A stretch of DNA of 64,000 nucleotides, taken from NCBI RefSeq assembly GCF_014851685.1, contig NZ_JACVAC010000020.1:1-64000 (forward strand). The letters run 5' to 3'. A program made the position numbers and the translations under genes. The notes beneath the pieces are model-generated. The model was not told the origin of the DNA and did no database searches. It was given only the letters and a program-made list of their open reading frames with translations. The first letter of the stretch is position 1, and every line of letters begins with the position of its first letter. Below, piece by piece: positions 8,698 through 18,138 of this stretch. This DNA comes from Pseudomonas sp. PDM05 (GTDB lineage Bacteria > Pseudomonadota > Gammaproteobacteria > Pseudomonadales > Pseudomonadaceae).

Positions 8698-10341
8698 TTA
8701 CTGGGAAATGGCGCCGTCTACGAGGACCTGAGCTTCTTCCACCAACAACTTGAGGTGATCTTCGCCGATAAAACTCTCGGCGTAGATCTTGTAGATGTCC
8801 TCGGTGCCCGATGGCCGTGCGGCAAACCAGCCGTTTTCGGTCATCACTTTCAGGCCACCGATCGCCTGGTTGTTGCCCGGCGCATGGCTGAGGATCTGCT
8901 GGATGCTTTCCCCGGCCAGTTGGGTGGACGTCACCTGCTCCGGCGACAACTTGCCCAGCAATGCCTTCTGCGCCGGGGTGGCCTTGGCGTCGACGCGGAT
9001 CGCGAACGGCTCACCCAGGGCGTCGGTCAGGCCACGGTAGATCTGGCTTGGGTCCTGGCCTTTGCGCGAGGTCATCTCTGCGGCCAACAGCGCCGGGATC
9101 AGGCCGTCCTTGTCGGTGCTCCAGACGCTGCCGTCTTTGCGCAGGAACGACGCGCCGGCGCTTTCTTCACCGCCAAAGCCCAGCGAACCGTCGAACAAAC
9201 CATCAGCGAACCACTTGAAGCCCACCGGCACCTCGTACAGGCGCCGGCCAATACGTGCAGCGACGCGGTCGATCAAGCCGCTGCTGACCACGGTCTTGCC
9301 CACGGCCGCATCGGCGCGCCAGTCGGGACGGTTCTGGAACAGGTAGTCGATGGACACCGCCAGGTAGTTGTTCGGTGCCAGCAGGCCACCGGACGGGGTG
9401 ACAATGCCGTGGCGATCGTGGTCCGGATCGCAGGCGAACGCCACGTCGAAACGTTCCTTGAGGCCGATCAGGCCTTGCATCGCGTAGCTGGAGGACGGGT
9501 CCATGCGGATCTGGCCATCCCAGTCGACGCTCATGAAGCGGAACGTCGAATCGACTTCGGTGTTCACCACATCCAGGTTCAGGCGGTAGTGCTCGGCAAT
9601 CGCCGACCAGTAGCGCACCCCTGCTCCGCCCAGCGGGTCTACGCCCAGGCGCAGGCCGGCGCTGCGGATAGCGTCCATGTCGATGACGTTGATCAGGTCG
9701 GCCACGTAGCTGTTGAGGTAGTCATGGCGATGGGTGGTGTCGGCCTTGAGCGCCTGGGCGTGGCTGATGCGCTTGACCCCGGCAAGCTTGTTGGCCAGCA
9801 ACTCGTTGGCCTTGGCTTCAATCCACTTGGTGACGTGGGTATCGGCCGGGCCACCGTTCGGCGGGTTGTACTTGTAGCCGCCACTTTGCGGCGGGTTGTG
9901 GGACGGCGTGATGACGATGCCGTCCGCCAGACCACTGGTGCGGCCGCGGTTGTAGCAGATGATCGCGTGGGAAATCGCCGGGGTTGGCGTGTATTCATCA
10001 CCCTCGGCCAGCATCACGTGTACGCCGTTGGCGGCAAGCACTTCCAGCGCACTGGCGCCGGCAGGCGTGGACAGCGCATGGGTGTCCAGGCCAACAAACA
10101 GCGGGCCGTTGATGCCTTGGGCTTCACGGTACAGGCAAATGGCCTGGCTGATGGCGAGTACGTGCCATTCGTTGAAACTCAGTTCGAACGAGCTGCCCCG
10201 GTGCCCGGAGGTGCCGAAGGCGACGCGTTGGGTGGAGATCGCTGCATCAGGCTGGCCCGTGTAATAGGCCGTGACCAGTCGCGGGATATCCACCAGCAAC
10301 TGGGCTGGCGCCGGCTTGCCCGCAAAAGGACTGATTGTCAT
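8698..10341 (-). CDS. pgm: Phosphoglucomutase (alpha-D-glucose phosphate-specific)
   Basis: Interconverts glucose 1-phosphate and glucose 6-phosphate in the cytoplasm, feeding glycogen, trehalose and surface-polysaccharide synthesis. The 547-residue product matches E. coli Pgm in length. It carries VAFGTSGHRGSS near the N-terminus, the phosphoserine loop GIVITPSHNPP, the metal-binding ACDPDHDRHG and the sugar-binding GGEESAGAS. The frame runs 35 codons further upstream, but MTISPFAGKP at 10341 is the expected family start. Confidence 0.95.
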   Translation of the reverse strand: MTISPFAGKPAPAQLLVDIPRLVTAYYTGQPDAAISTQRVAFGTSGHRGSSFELSFNEWHVLAISQAICLYREAQGINGPLFVGLDTHALSTPAGASALEVLAANGVHVMLAEGDEYTPTPAISHAIICYNRGRTSGLADGIVITPSHNPPQSGGYKYNPPNGGPADTHVTKWIEAKANELLANKLAGVKRISHAQALKADTTHRHDYLNSYVADLINVIDMDAIRSAGLRLGVDPLGGAGVRYWSAIAEHYRLNLDVVNTEVDSTFRFMSVDWDGQIRMDPSSSYAMQGLIGLKERFDVAFACDPDHDRHGIVTPSGGLLAPNNYLAVSIDYLFQNRPDWRADAAVGKTVVSSGLIDRVAARIGRRLYEVPVGFKWFADGLFDGSLGFGGEESAGASFLRKDGSVWSTDKDGLIPALLAAEMTSRKGQDPSQIYRGLTDALGEPFAIRVDAKATPAQKALLGKLSPEQVTSTQLAGESIQQILSHAPGNNQAIGGLKVMTENGWFAARPSGTEDIYKIYAESFIGEDHLKLLVEEAQVLVDGAISQ

Positions 10342-10454
10342 GCATAAACCTCGGAAAGAAGGATTCGGAAAAAATGACAGTTTACTGAGAGTTGGACTAC
10401 GACGCGATGGTATCGATCCCACAGCAGAAGGAGAATTTTCTAACACTCCCTAAC

Positions 10455-11861
10455 TCAGCCAATCTGCGCCTGCTGGAATGCCAGTGCCAATGCGTCCAAG
10501 GCCACGTCCAGGTTCGGATGCCCATTGAATACATGGCTCAGGCGCACATGCTGGTGGTGCAGGCCAGCCAGGCTGAACAGCTCGCCCGGGGCAATCACCA
10601 CTTGCTGGGCAACCATGCGCTGGAACACCTGGCGCATGTCTACCGTGGCCACCGATTGCAGCCATAGACTGGCGCCCGCGCGGGGCGGCTGGTAGGTCAC
10701 GCGCCCCTCCAGGCGCGCATCCACACGCTGGCTCATGGCCTCGGCTTGCTCCTGCAGGCGCTGGCGCAGGGTCTGCAAGTGCTGGTCAAACCGCCCGCTC
10801 TGGTACAGGCGGGCGATGGCACGCTGTCGGATCGACGACAAACGAAAGGCGCGCAGCAGGAACTGACGCTGCAATTCGCTGCTCAAGTGCCGCGACAGCA
10901 GATAGCCGAACGGCGCTTCCGCCCCCAGGGTTTTGTCGAACGACGAAAAGACGATCAGCCGCTCCGGGTTGACCAGATTGCGCAGCGCCGGCTGGCCAGC
11001 GGCAAACGCCAAGTCGCCGTAGCTGTCGTTTTCCAGCAGCCAGCAGCCGTGCTGCTCCAGCAGATGCGCCACGTGCAGCCGCTCTTGCACCGACATGGCC
11101 ACGCCCGACGGCAGGCTGACCACGGATGACAGCAGTACCAGCTGCACCGGCTCATGGCGCAACAGGTGCTCGAAGCTCATCAGGTCGAGGCTGCCATCGG
11201 CCTTCCAGGGCAACTCGATCACCCGCACACCGGCGGCCTGCAGCAAACGCAGAATCAACCAGTCGCAGGGCGATTCGACAATCAACGTAGTCCCCTTGAG
11301 GCCCAGCACATCGATCAGGATTTCCAGCACGCCACGCAGGTCGGCACCGATGTACACCTCGTCGGCTTGCCAGCAGCGCGTGGGCGATGAGGTGTAGCGC
11401 GCCGCCAGTGCCGCCCGCAACTCCCACACGCCGCAGGGTTGCGACCAGGGTTGCAGGTGGCGCGGATAACGGCGAATCAACTGGCGCTCGAGCGTCAGCA
11501 AGGTGCCATCCAGTGCGCCCAGCAACGCAGGTTCGTCGCTACTGAGTACGGCCATGCGCGGGCGTCGTGCCGCGGCATAGAGCCTTTCCAGCAGGTCGCC
11601 ACCGGGAGCCATCAACGGGTTGCTGGTCACTGGCCAGGCGAAGTAACCGGACTTGGCCACCGAGTAGACCCGCCCTTCCTTTTCCAGCAGCGAATAGGCG
11701 TACTGAATCGTCGAGATCGACACGTTCAAGCGCGTCGACAACTGCCGCAGTGACGGTAGTTTGACCGGGGTCTCAAGGCCGACTTCATTGATCAGGCTGA
11801 TCATGTAGCGGTACACCGCCTGATAGGCAAATTCCGCTTGCCGCTCACCCCGCAGGTTCAT
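10455..11861 (-). CDS. MocR-type regulator (GntR helix-turn-helix fused to aminotransferase domain)
   Basis: About 468 residues. A GntR winged helix (LPSLRQLSTRLNVSISTIQYA) is followed by a fold-type I aminotransferase-like domain. The PLP-lysine lies in SSFDKTLGAEAPFGYL, and the usual aspartate is in LENDSYGDLAF. MocR proteins use PLP or a PLP adduct as effector and usually regulate an adjacent gene. The ATG at 11861 is preferred; an in-frame GTG lies 24 nt upstream. The gene follows the unrecognised 478-residue protein with a gap of only 36 nt, so the two are probably co-transcribed. Confidence 0.85.
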   Translation of the reverse strand: MNLRGERQAEFAYQAVYRYMISLINEVGLETPVKLPSLRQLSTRLNVSISTIQYAYSLLEKEGRVYSVAKSGYFAWPVTSNPLMAPGGDLLERLYAAARRPRMAVLSSDEPALLGALDGTLLTLERQLIRRYPRHLQPWSQPCGVWELRAALAARYTSSPTRCWQADEVYIGADLRGVLEILIDVLGLKGTTLIVESPCDWLILRLLQAAGVRVIELPWKADGSLDLMSFEHLLRHEPVQLVLLSSVVSLPSGVAMSVQERLHVAHLLEQHGCWLLENDSYGDLAFAAGQPALRNLVNPERLIVFSSFDKTLGAEAPFGYLLSRHLSSELQRQFLLRAFRLSSIRQRAIARLYQSGRFDQHLQTLRQRLQEQAEAMSQRVDARLEGRVTYQPPRAGASLWLQSVATVDMRQVFQRMVAQQVVIAPGELFSLAGLHHQHVRLSHVFNGHPNLDVALDALALAFQQAQIG

Positions 11862-11897
11862 GACCACCCACCAGGGCAACTGCACCCACCCATGCCG

Positions 11898-13334
11898 CTA
11901 GCGCCCGGACATTTGAAAGGCGCAGCCTGGTGTGGCGACAGCCGAACCCGAGGCCTCGCGGCCGCGCGCAAGCACGCTACGTTCCACCTCTCCGGGCCGC
12001 CGGCGGTACAACGCCTGGAGTAACGGCAGCGGCAACCCGCTGGCGTCGACAGCCCACTGTTGCAGCACGTCGGAGGACACCTTGCCTTGCAGCACCTTAT
12101 GCAGTTCCGGGAGCGCAACCAGCATTCCGGGGTGGCATTGGCGCAGGTAACCCTCAAGGCGCTGGCCGTGGTGGATGAAGGGCGAGTAGAGCAAGCACGT
12201 CAACTGGCTCTCATCCAGGCCAAAAACCGCCTGCGCATGAGCGGTCGACAACGCACGGCCATCCGGGCTGCTGGCCTCTGCGATCAGGTATTCGGGAATC
12301 TGTCGGCGACTCATGTAGCCGTGCGCCTGGCGAATAAAGCTTTCGACGCCATCCTCGTAGGACAGCTCACGCAGACACTGGGCCTGCAAGCCGTACAGAT
12401 GGGCCATCAGCAGCGGGTTCGGATACACCGGATGGCTGAAGTGGAAGCCGAACGGGTCTGGCTTATAGGCCAGGAACTCCGTGAGCAACGGCGCGGAGCC
12501 GGGGTCTACGTCAGTCAGTAGGTCGGCAATCCCAATGTAGGCCAAGTGACGATGCCCGCCACGACCAGGGCTTTCGCCCGACACGTATTGATCGCCGTAG
12601 AGGTCGCGGTAACAGCCGACGCTCCACTCCTCCATGCGTGCAAACAGCCCACTGAGCGACATCGGTTTACCTCGCGACATCCCCACTCCAGCTATCAGTG
12701 CGTGCTTTTTCAGCCAGGCCAGGTACTGGCTCTGCTTGCGCGCCGAATCGCCACTGACCACGGCATGCACGCCACCGTTCCAGGTCGTGACCCGCTGAAA
12801 GAAATCGCCCAGGGACAGGAAGGTGTCAGTGCACAACGTGGCGCGCAGATCACCGGACGTCAGGTGCCCCACCATCAGCGTCGTGCGCTGGCTGGTTTCG
12901 CGACCGCTGCTCGACGCAGGGCGCTGGTGGTTGAAGGGGTACACCTCCTGGTTTTCCACCATCAATAATTCGACGCGGGGGTCGTCATGGAAAAACAGCG
13001 CGCTATACCCTTGGTGCAGCGTGTCGAGGGTGGCCTGGGTCATCCCTGCGTGTCGCAAGGTCGCCACGCGCAACTGGAAAGTCTTGGGTGCGCGCCCGGC
13101 GATGGACAGTTGCGCCGCCCTTAGCAACGCCAGCGTGTAGCTGCTGACTTCGCCGCCGCCATGGGCTATCAGCACTTTGTAATCACCCACCTGCTCCATG
13201 CCACCGGCCGCGACGACTATGCGTTGAATCAGTAATTGAAGTGCGGTGCGTTCGGCGCGTGTGAAGTGCCCGATCAAACGTTGTAGAACTTGTTGATAAA
13301 CATAGTTCATGGCCTGCTCGTGAATTGCGCTCAT
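11898..13334 (-). CDS. Unrecognised 478-residue protein upstream of MocR regulator
   Basis: I do not recognise this protein. The frame is long, has Pseudomonas-like codon use, no signal peptide and no transmembrane segment. Visible features are a Gly/His-rich segment (GESPGRGGHRHLAYIG), a stretch rich in aromatic residues and proline (YKPDPFGFHFSHPVYPNP), and a SSSGRE linker. No nucleotide-binding or classical catalytic motif stands out. It is the first gene of a two-gene minus-strand unit with a MocR regulator. An in-frame ATG at 13313 is an alternative start. A large gene-free region lies upstream and presumably contains its promoter. Confidence 0.7.
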   Translation of the reverse strand: MSAIHEQAMNYVYQQVLQRLIGHFTRAERTALQLLIQRIVVAAGGMEQVGDYKVLIAHGGGEVSSYTLALLRAAQLSIAGRAPKTFQLRVATLRHAGMTQATLDTLHQGYSALFFHDDPRVELLMVENQEVYPFNHQRPASSSGRETSQRTTLMVGHLTSGDLRATLCTDTFLSLGDFFQRVTTWNGGVHAVVSGDSARKQSQYLAWLKKHALIAGVGMSRGKPMSLSGLFARMEEWSVGCYRDLYGDQYVSGESPGRGGHRHLAYIGIADLLTDVDPGSAPLLTEFLAYKPDPFGFHFSHPVYPNPLLMAHLYGLQAQCLRELSYEDGVESFIRQAHGYMSRRQIPEYLIAEASSPDGRALSTAHAQAVFGLDESQLTCLLYSPFIHHGQRLEGYLRQCHPGMLVALPELHKVLQGKVSSDVLQQWAVDASGLPLPLLQALYRRRPGEVERSVLARGREASGSAVATPGCAFQMSGR

Positions 13335-14047
13335 AATTCTACTACCCGAGTTGAAATATCAGTTTCAGGCAACTATCGAGATTAGTTGCCCGACCCATTA
13401 CACCTATAGGCTGGATGTGTATCGCTCTGTACTACGCTGGATCAACGTTAGCACCTCGCAACAAAAGCACTGTGTGCACTTATTCGCCTGCCGGGTGCCC
13501 AACCCCTTCACAGGCGGCAGAACCACAGGGGCTAGAGCGGTGCCGCCGTACAACCTAGGAATGTTCCGACAACTTCCTACGCTGCTTTATCCAGAAAGTC
13601 AGAGAAGCGTCCGACAAGTAACAATCAAGCAAACCCGTGAATTCAGTGGCTATTGATCAGTACTTTCTGACGCTTGCGCTTTTCGTTTGCGCGAACATAT
13701 AAACAACCTCTTAGTGCTAGAGGCATGGGACGGTAATGTCAGACATTCAATCATTGCTCAATCCTTGAGATGACAGTGAAGGCACAATTATCGGCAGTCG
13801 AATACTGATTAACAGATACAGAAAAGTGCCGAAAACCAGTTCAGATGAACAACCGGCGAAACTTTGTTTGCGCCCACACGACAACGCCGCACTGAAATTC
13901 AGCGCGGCGTCAGGGGCAAAGGTATTAAATGCGGGGTCGGCGTGCTTGGGCGGACTTAACCGTGCCGCGGGTTAAGCCCTGTCAAATGGCGTATTCGCCC
14001 CATCCGTTCGGATGCATTGGACACGCATTTGCGAATACTCCTACAGA
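13335..14047. other. Gene-free interval of 713 bp
   Basis: It separates the start of the unrecognised 478-residue gene from the end of the quinone-oxidoreductase-like gene. It is AT-richer than its neighbours, and the only long open frame (13351-13656, + strand) lacks a ribosome site and any recognisable sequence. The one clear structure is the hairpin at 13884-13910. It may hold promoters or a small RNA, but nothing can be assigned. Confidence 0.6.
13884..13910. other. Strong hairpin in the gene-free interval
   Basis: ACGCCGCACTGA pairs with TCAGCGCGGCGT (one mismatch) around a 3-nt loop. There is no T-tract on either side, so it is not a textbook intrinsic terminator. It lies about 140 nt beyond the stop codon of the minus-strand oxidoreductase gene. 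Confidence 0.5.
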
Positions 14048-15070
14048 TCAAACAGCTTCAACCTGCAATGCGACGCGCTCGCGGCACGGACATTCGTCCA
14101 TATAGCGGTGTGCTTCGACAAACTGGCTGAACGCAAACACCGTGGTTTTCAGCGGTACCAGCACGCGATCGGCGGTCAGTTGGTTGATGTCGCGTAATGC
14201 ACGCTGCAATGCCACTTGGTCCTGGATGATGCCCAGTTCCGGCTTGCCGGTGAAATTGCCGATGCAGTGCACAAAAAACTGAATGTTTTTCTGGAACGCT
14301 GCACATGCGGGGAATGGCGTCTGGTTGCCACCCTGCAAACCATACAGCACCAGGCTGCCACGCGGCGCCAACACATCGCCGAGCAACGACATCTGCGGGC
14401 CACCCAAGCCATCAAACACCACATCGACGCCGCGGTTGTCGGTGAACTTGTTGATCTGCATGAGCAAGTCCTGCTCTTCAGTGACGATGACCTTTTCCGC
14501 CCCCAGGGACAGCAGGTATTCACGCTCGGCGCTGTCCTTGGTGGCCGCAATCACCCGCACACCCAAGGCCTTGCCCAGTTGCACGAACGATGGGCCGGCG
14601 CAGTGGCTCGCGTCGGTCACCAAGGCAAACTGGCCGGGCTTGACCCGCGCCAGGTCCACATATGCAAAGTAGGCAATCAACAGCGGCGTGTAATGCACGC
14701 TGGCTTGAATGGGGCTCAACACATCCGGATAGCGGGTCAGGGCCGAACGGGGCAGGACGATCACTTCGCCATACACCGGATAATCATTGGGGCTCTCGGC
14801 CGGAAAACTGGCGACTTTATCGCCCACCGCCAAATCATCCACGCCTTCACCCAGGGCCACGACCACCCCGGCCATCTCATGACCAAGGCCGGACGGCAGG
14901 CGCGCATGGGAAGACGCCAGGTTCTGGCGCCACAAAATGTCATACCAGCTGATGCCAATCGCCTCGACACGCACCTGCACTTCGCCCGGTGCGGGCTGCG
15001 CGGCTACATGCTCTTCGCACTTGAGCACCTCGGCCGGACCAAACTTGTGAAAACGGATCGTGCGGGACAT
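14048..15070 (-). CDS. Zinc-type alcohol dehydrogenase family / NAD(P)H:quinone oxidoreductase-like
   Basis: A medium-chain dehydrogenase/reductase of 340 residues. The N-terminal GroES-like domain contains GLGHEMAGVVVALGEGVDDL and VGDKVASFP. The nucleotide-binding domain includes ALVTDASHCAGPSFVQLGKA and FDGLGGPQMSLL. It lacks the cysteine cluster of structural-zinc alcohol dehydrogenases, so a quinone or enone reductase is more likely. The ATG at 15070 follows GAGG. It is divergent from the LysR gene, its probable regulator. Confidence 0.83.
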   Translation of the reverse strand: MSRTIRFHKFGPAEVLKCEEHVAAQPAPGEVQVRVEAIGISWYDILWRQNLASSHARLPSGLGHEMAGVVVALGEGVDDLAVGDKVASFPAESPNDYPVYGEVIVLPRSALTRYPDVLSPIQASVHYTPLLIAYFAYVDLARVKPGQFALVTDASHCAGPSFVQLGKALGVRVIAATKDSAEREYLLSLGAEKVIVTEEQDLLMQINKFTDNRGVDVVFDGLGGPQMSLLGDVLAPRGSLVLYGLQGGNQTPFPACAAFQKNIQFFVHCIGNFTGKPELGIIQDQVALQRALRDINQLTADRVLVPLKTTVFAFSQFVEAHRYMDECPCRERVALQVEAV

Positions 15071-15338
15071 CGCAAACCTCGTCAAAGTAACCTCTAATGC
15101 CATGAACTCTATCTGGGCTTTCCCGGTAAGACCACAGATCACCATTAATAGTCGACATGCCTGTCATTGATTCCGCTCCCGAGGAAAAGACCCCGGCTAA
15201 CGTAGGAAAACTCAATTAGCCGGTGCAGAGTACCAGCCTTTCCCCGTAAGATTCATGCCGGTCATGCTTCTTAATCGAATCCAGGGGGTTCTTTTATGGC
15301 CGCTCTCGTCAAGCTCGCTGACTCTTCCAGGACACAAG

Positions 15339-16253
15339 ATGAACCGTAACGACCTGCGTCGTGTCGACCTTAACCTCTTGATCGTATTCGAAACCTTGAT
15401 GCACGAGCGCAGTGTGACCCGCGCGGCCGAGAAACTGTTCCTCGGCCAGCCGGCCATCAGCGCGGCCTTGTCACGCCTGCGCGGTTTGTTCGATGACCCA
15501 CTGTTCGTGCGTACCGGCCGCAGCATGGAACCGTCCGCACGCGCCGTGGAAATCTTCGCCCTGCTCTCCCCGGCCCTGGACTCGATCTCCACCGCCGTCA
15601 GCCGTGCCGCCGAGTTCGACCCGGCGACCAGCACCGCGGTATTTCGCATTGGCCTGTCCGATGACGTCGAATTCGCCCTGCTCCCGCAACTGCTCAAACG
15701 CCTGCGCGCCGAAGCCCCCGGCATCGTGCTGGTGGTGCGCCGCGTCAACTACATCCTGATGCCCAGCTTGCTGGCCTCCGGCGAAATCTCCATCGGCGTC
15801 AGCTACACCGCCGACCTGCCGGCCAACGCCAAACGCAAAGTCCTGCGCCGCAGCCTGCCCAAACTGCTACGCGCCGACAGCGTCCCCGGCGCCCTGAGCC
15901 TCGACGACTTCTGCGCCCGCCCCCACGCCCTGGTGTCATTTGCGGGAGACTTGAGCGGATTTATCGACGAAGAACTGGAAAAACTCGACCGCAAACGCCA
16001 CGTGGTGCTGGCCGTTCCGCAGTTCAACGGCCTGGGCACCTTGCTGGCGGGCACCGATATTGTCGCCATCGTGCCGGACTATGCCGCCGAAGCACTGACC
16101 GCCGCCGGCGGCCTTCGCGCCGAGGAGCCGCCGTTGCCGGTGCGCTCGTTTGAACTGCATATGGCGTGGCGTGGGTCGCAGGATAATGATCCCGGGGAGC
16201 GGTGGTTGCGGTCGCGGATTCAGATGTTTTTTGGCGACCCTGAGAGTCTCTAG
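15339..16253 (+). CDS. LysR-family transcriptional regulator
   Basis: A 304-residue LTTR. The N-terminal winged helix is typical (LNLLIVFETLMHERSVTRAA, then LGQPAISAALSRLR) and a periplasmic-binding-like effector domain follows. It is divergent from the oxidoreductase at 14048-15070; the 268-bp gap is long enough for an LTTR regulatory site. The start at 15339 is chosen because the DNA-binding domain begins with MNRNDLRRVDLN, the usual LTTR opening. Confidence 0.9.
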   Translation: MNRNDLRRVDLNLLIVFETLMHERSVTRAAEKLFLGQPAISAALSRLRGLFDDPLFVRTGRSMEPSARAVEIFALLSPALDSISTAVSRAAEFDPATSTAVFRIGLSDDVEFALLPQLLKRLRAEAPGIVLVVRRVNYILMPSLLASGEISIGVSYTADLPANAKRKVLRRSLPKLLRADSVPGALSLDDFCARPHALVSFAGDLSGFIDEELEKLDRKRHVVLAVPQFNGLGTLLAGTDIVAIVPDYAAEALTAAGGLRAEEPPLPVRSFELHMAWRGSQDNDPGERWLRSRIQMFFGDPESL

Positions 16254-16376
16254 GCTTCGTCGGGCAGGCTGTTCATCTGATCATTTTTGCCTTTCCACAA
16301 ACCATTGAGCTCCATTCACTTCCGGTGGATTGCTCCATTGGGGGCACATCTGAGGGCATGCTTTGGATGGTTTGAA

Positions 16377-16406
16377 AATGCTCCGCATTTTTCGATACGG
16401 AGCATT
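16377..16406 (-). terminator. Intrinsic terminator downstream of truncated mmsA
   Basis: AATGCTCCG and CGGAGCATT form a 9-bp stem. Read on the minus strand it is followed by TTTTC, as expected for rho-independent termination of transcripts coming from the mmsA remnant at 16536. Confidence 0.7.
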
Positions 16407-16535
16407 CTCTTAAGGGGCTGGACAGATTGCTAGGTTTTCACACTGTCTGTTGCAGAACCATTTCATACTCAAATTGAAATCACCTAGCAAGCAAAGATTC
16501 GAAGCTTGCATTTAGGTCACCTGAGATAAGGGGAT

Positions 16536-17714
16536 TCACTTCATCGTCGGCATAGAGAACTCGACTCCCTCCCGAATTCCCGAAGACGGCCAGCGCTGGG
16601 TGACCGTTTTACGCTTGCTATAGAAGCGAACCGCATCCGGGCCGTAGGCATGCAAATCGCCGAACAACGAGCGTTTCCAGCCACCAAAGCTATGATAGGC
16701 GACAGGTACTGGGAGCGGTACGTTGACACCAACCATGCCGACCTTGATGTTGTCAGAGAAGTATCGGGCAGCTTCACCATCGCGAGTGAAGATACAGGTG
16801 CCATTACCGTATTCATGAGCATCGATCAGTTGCATCGCCTCTCGCATGCTCTGCGCACGCACGATCAACAGCACCGGCCCGAAGATCTCTTCCTCGTAGC
16901 AGCGCATGCCGGGTTTGACTTGATCGATCAATGTCCCCCCAACAAAAAAGCCGTTCTCGCAAGCTGGAACCTGAATGTTTCGACCATCCACTACGACCTG
17001 TGCGCCCTCCTCTTCTGCGCTGTCGATGTATCCGATCACCTTTTGCTGATGTTGGCGAGTGATCAGAGGGCCGAAGTCGTTGCTCTTGTCTTGATAGGCG
17101 CCGACCTTGAGACGGGTCATTGCGTCGCGCATTTTACTGATCAAGGCATCGGCTGTTGCATCACCTACTGTGACCGCTACAGACAGAGCCATGCATCGTT
17201 CCCCAGATGATCCAAATGCAGCTCCCACCAACTGATTTACCGCGTTATCAATGTCCGCATCTGGCATGACGATGGCGTGGTTTTTTGCTCCACCCAATGC
17301 CTGGCAACGCTTGCCATTTGCCGCAGCCGTCCGGTAGATGTACTCAGCGATTGGTGTCGAGCCTACAAAACTCACCGCCTGAACACGATGGTCGTGGAGC
17401 AAGGTATCGACGGCCTCCTTGTCACCATTAACCACGCTCATGACGCCATTCGGCAAACCAGCTTCCTGCAGCAGTTGGGCGATGAACAGGGTCGAACTTG
17501 GATCGCGCTCGGAGGGCTTCAGGATGAAGCAATTGCCGCAGGCAATCGCCATAGGAAACATCCACAGGGGCACCATCGCAGGGAAATTGAATGGCGTGAT
17601 TCCAGCAACTACCCCCAGCGGTTGGAACTCACTCCAAGAATCGATATTGGGGCCAACATTTTTGCTGTGCTCCCCCTTGAGCAACTCGGGCACACCACAC
17701 GCATATTCAGCTAT
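16536..17714 (-). pseudogene. mmsA: Methylmalonate-semialdehyde dehydrogenase, 5'-truncated
   Basis: The frame encodes the C-terminal ~390 residues of MmsA, the CoA-acylating dehydrogenase of valine and beta-alanine/malonate-semialdehyde metabolism. Diagnostic pieces are ITPFNFPAMVPLWMFP, LGGAKNHAIVMPDAD and the catalytic cysteine in GSSGERCMALS; the natural C-terminus is present. MmsA is normally about 500 residues. Here homology begins abruptly at IAEYACGVPELLKG, so about 110 N-terminal residues are missing. Upstream of that point the same frame runs as nonsense through an unrelated permease gene on the other strand. The truncated enzyme would lack part of its NAD-binding fold and is probably inactive. 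Confidence 0.85.
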
Positions 17715-17964
17715 TCGTCCTGGGATCATGTCCGGCGCGCTCTTTGCGATGGTGACCTCATTCGATGAGGCGGTGCTGGTGCAATTTCTTGGCGGGGTTG
17801 AGCAACGCACCATCCCGCGCCAGATGTGGTCAGGCATGCGCGAACAGATCAGCCCAACCATCCTGGCGGCGGCCAGGTTACTGATTCTCGGCTCGGTGGC
17901 ATTGCTGGTCGCTGTTGAACTCATGCGTCAACGCTCGTTGCGCCTACGCGGCATCAAAGAGTAA
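17715..17964 (+). pseudogene. 3' remnant of a polyamine-type ABC permease (PotC-like)
   Basis: The last ~80 residues of an inner-membrane permease: PGIMSGALFAMVTSFDEAVL, then EQRTIPRQMWSGMREQISP and a final transmembrane helix (LLILGSVALLVAV). This is the conserved C-terminal end of spermidine/putrescine-type permeases. Everything upstream is replaced by mmsA sequence in the opposite orientation, and no permease start remains. The breakpoint lies within about 17710-17725. Confidence 0.85.
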
Positions 17965-18024
17965 CGAGCGCAGTTCCTGAGGCCCGTGAGACGCACACTT
18001 TTATAAAGATGCGTCCAAAAAGAA

Positions 18025-18061
18025 ACCGGGCAGAGGTTAGGCAATCTCTGCTTCGGTTTAT
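18025..18061 (+). terminator. Hairpin downstream of the permease remnant
   Basis: AAACCG/CGGTTT and GCAGAG/CTCTGC form two stacked stems with a small bulge, followed by an AT-containing stretch. It lies between the permease stop and the acuR promoter and could have ended the former permease message. Confidence 0.45.
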
Positions 18062-18102
18062 CGACTCCAACCGCCTAGGCAACCGTCATGGCAGTTATGC
18101 AA

Positions 18103-18130
18103 TTGACTTTGTAGACGATCAGTCTAATAT
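18103..18130 (+). promoter_or_regulatory. acuR promoter with embedded operator O1
   Basis: TTGACT (18103-18108) and TAATAT (18125-18130) are separated by 16 nt and resemble a sigma70 promoter. The palindrome TAGACGATCAGTCTA at 18112-18126 fills the spacer and overlaps the -10. The same palindrome stands before acuI. A TetR-family repressor bound here would block RNA polymerase, so acuR is probably autorepressed. Transcription would begin around 18137. Confidence 0.72.
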
Positions 18131-18138
18131 CCTTGGCC

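Noticed and set aside
8656..10347. 563-codon plus-strand open frame opposite pgm
   Set aside because: Antisense shadow caused by high-GC codon use; pgm on the other strand is unmistakable.
13351..13656. 101-codon open frame in the gene-free interval
   Set aside because: No ribosome site, unusual composition and no recognisable motif.
16254..16535. Small gene between LysR and the mmsA remnant
   Set aside because: No open frame with a start and ribosome site; only the terminator hairpin is visible.
17715..17924. N-terminal 70 codons of a 462-codon mmsA frame
   Set aside because: Antisense to the permease remnant; they do not resemble the MmsA N-terminus.
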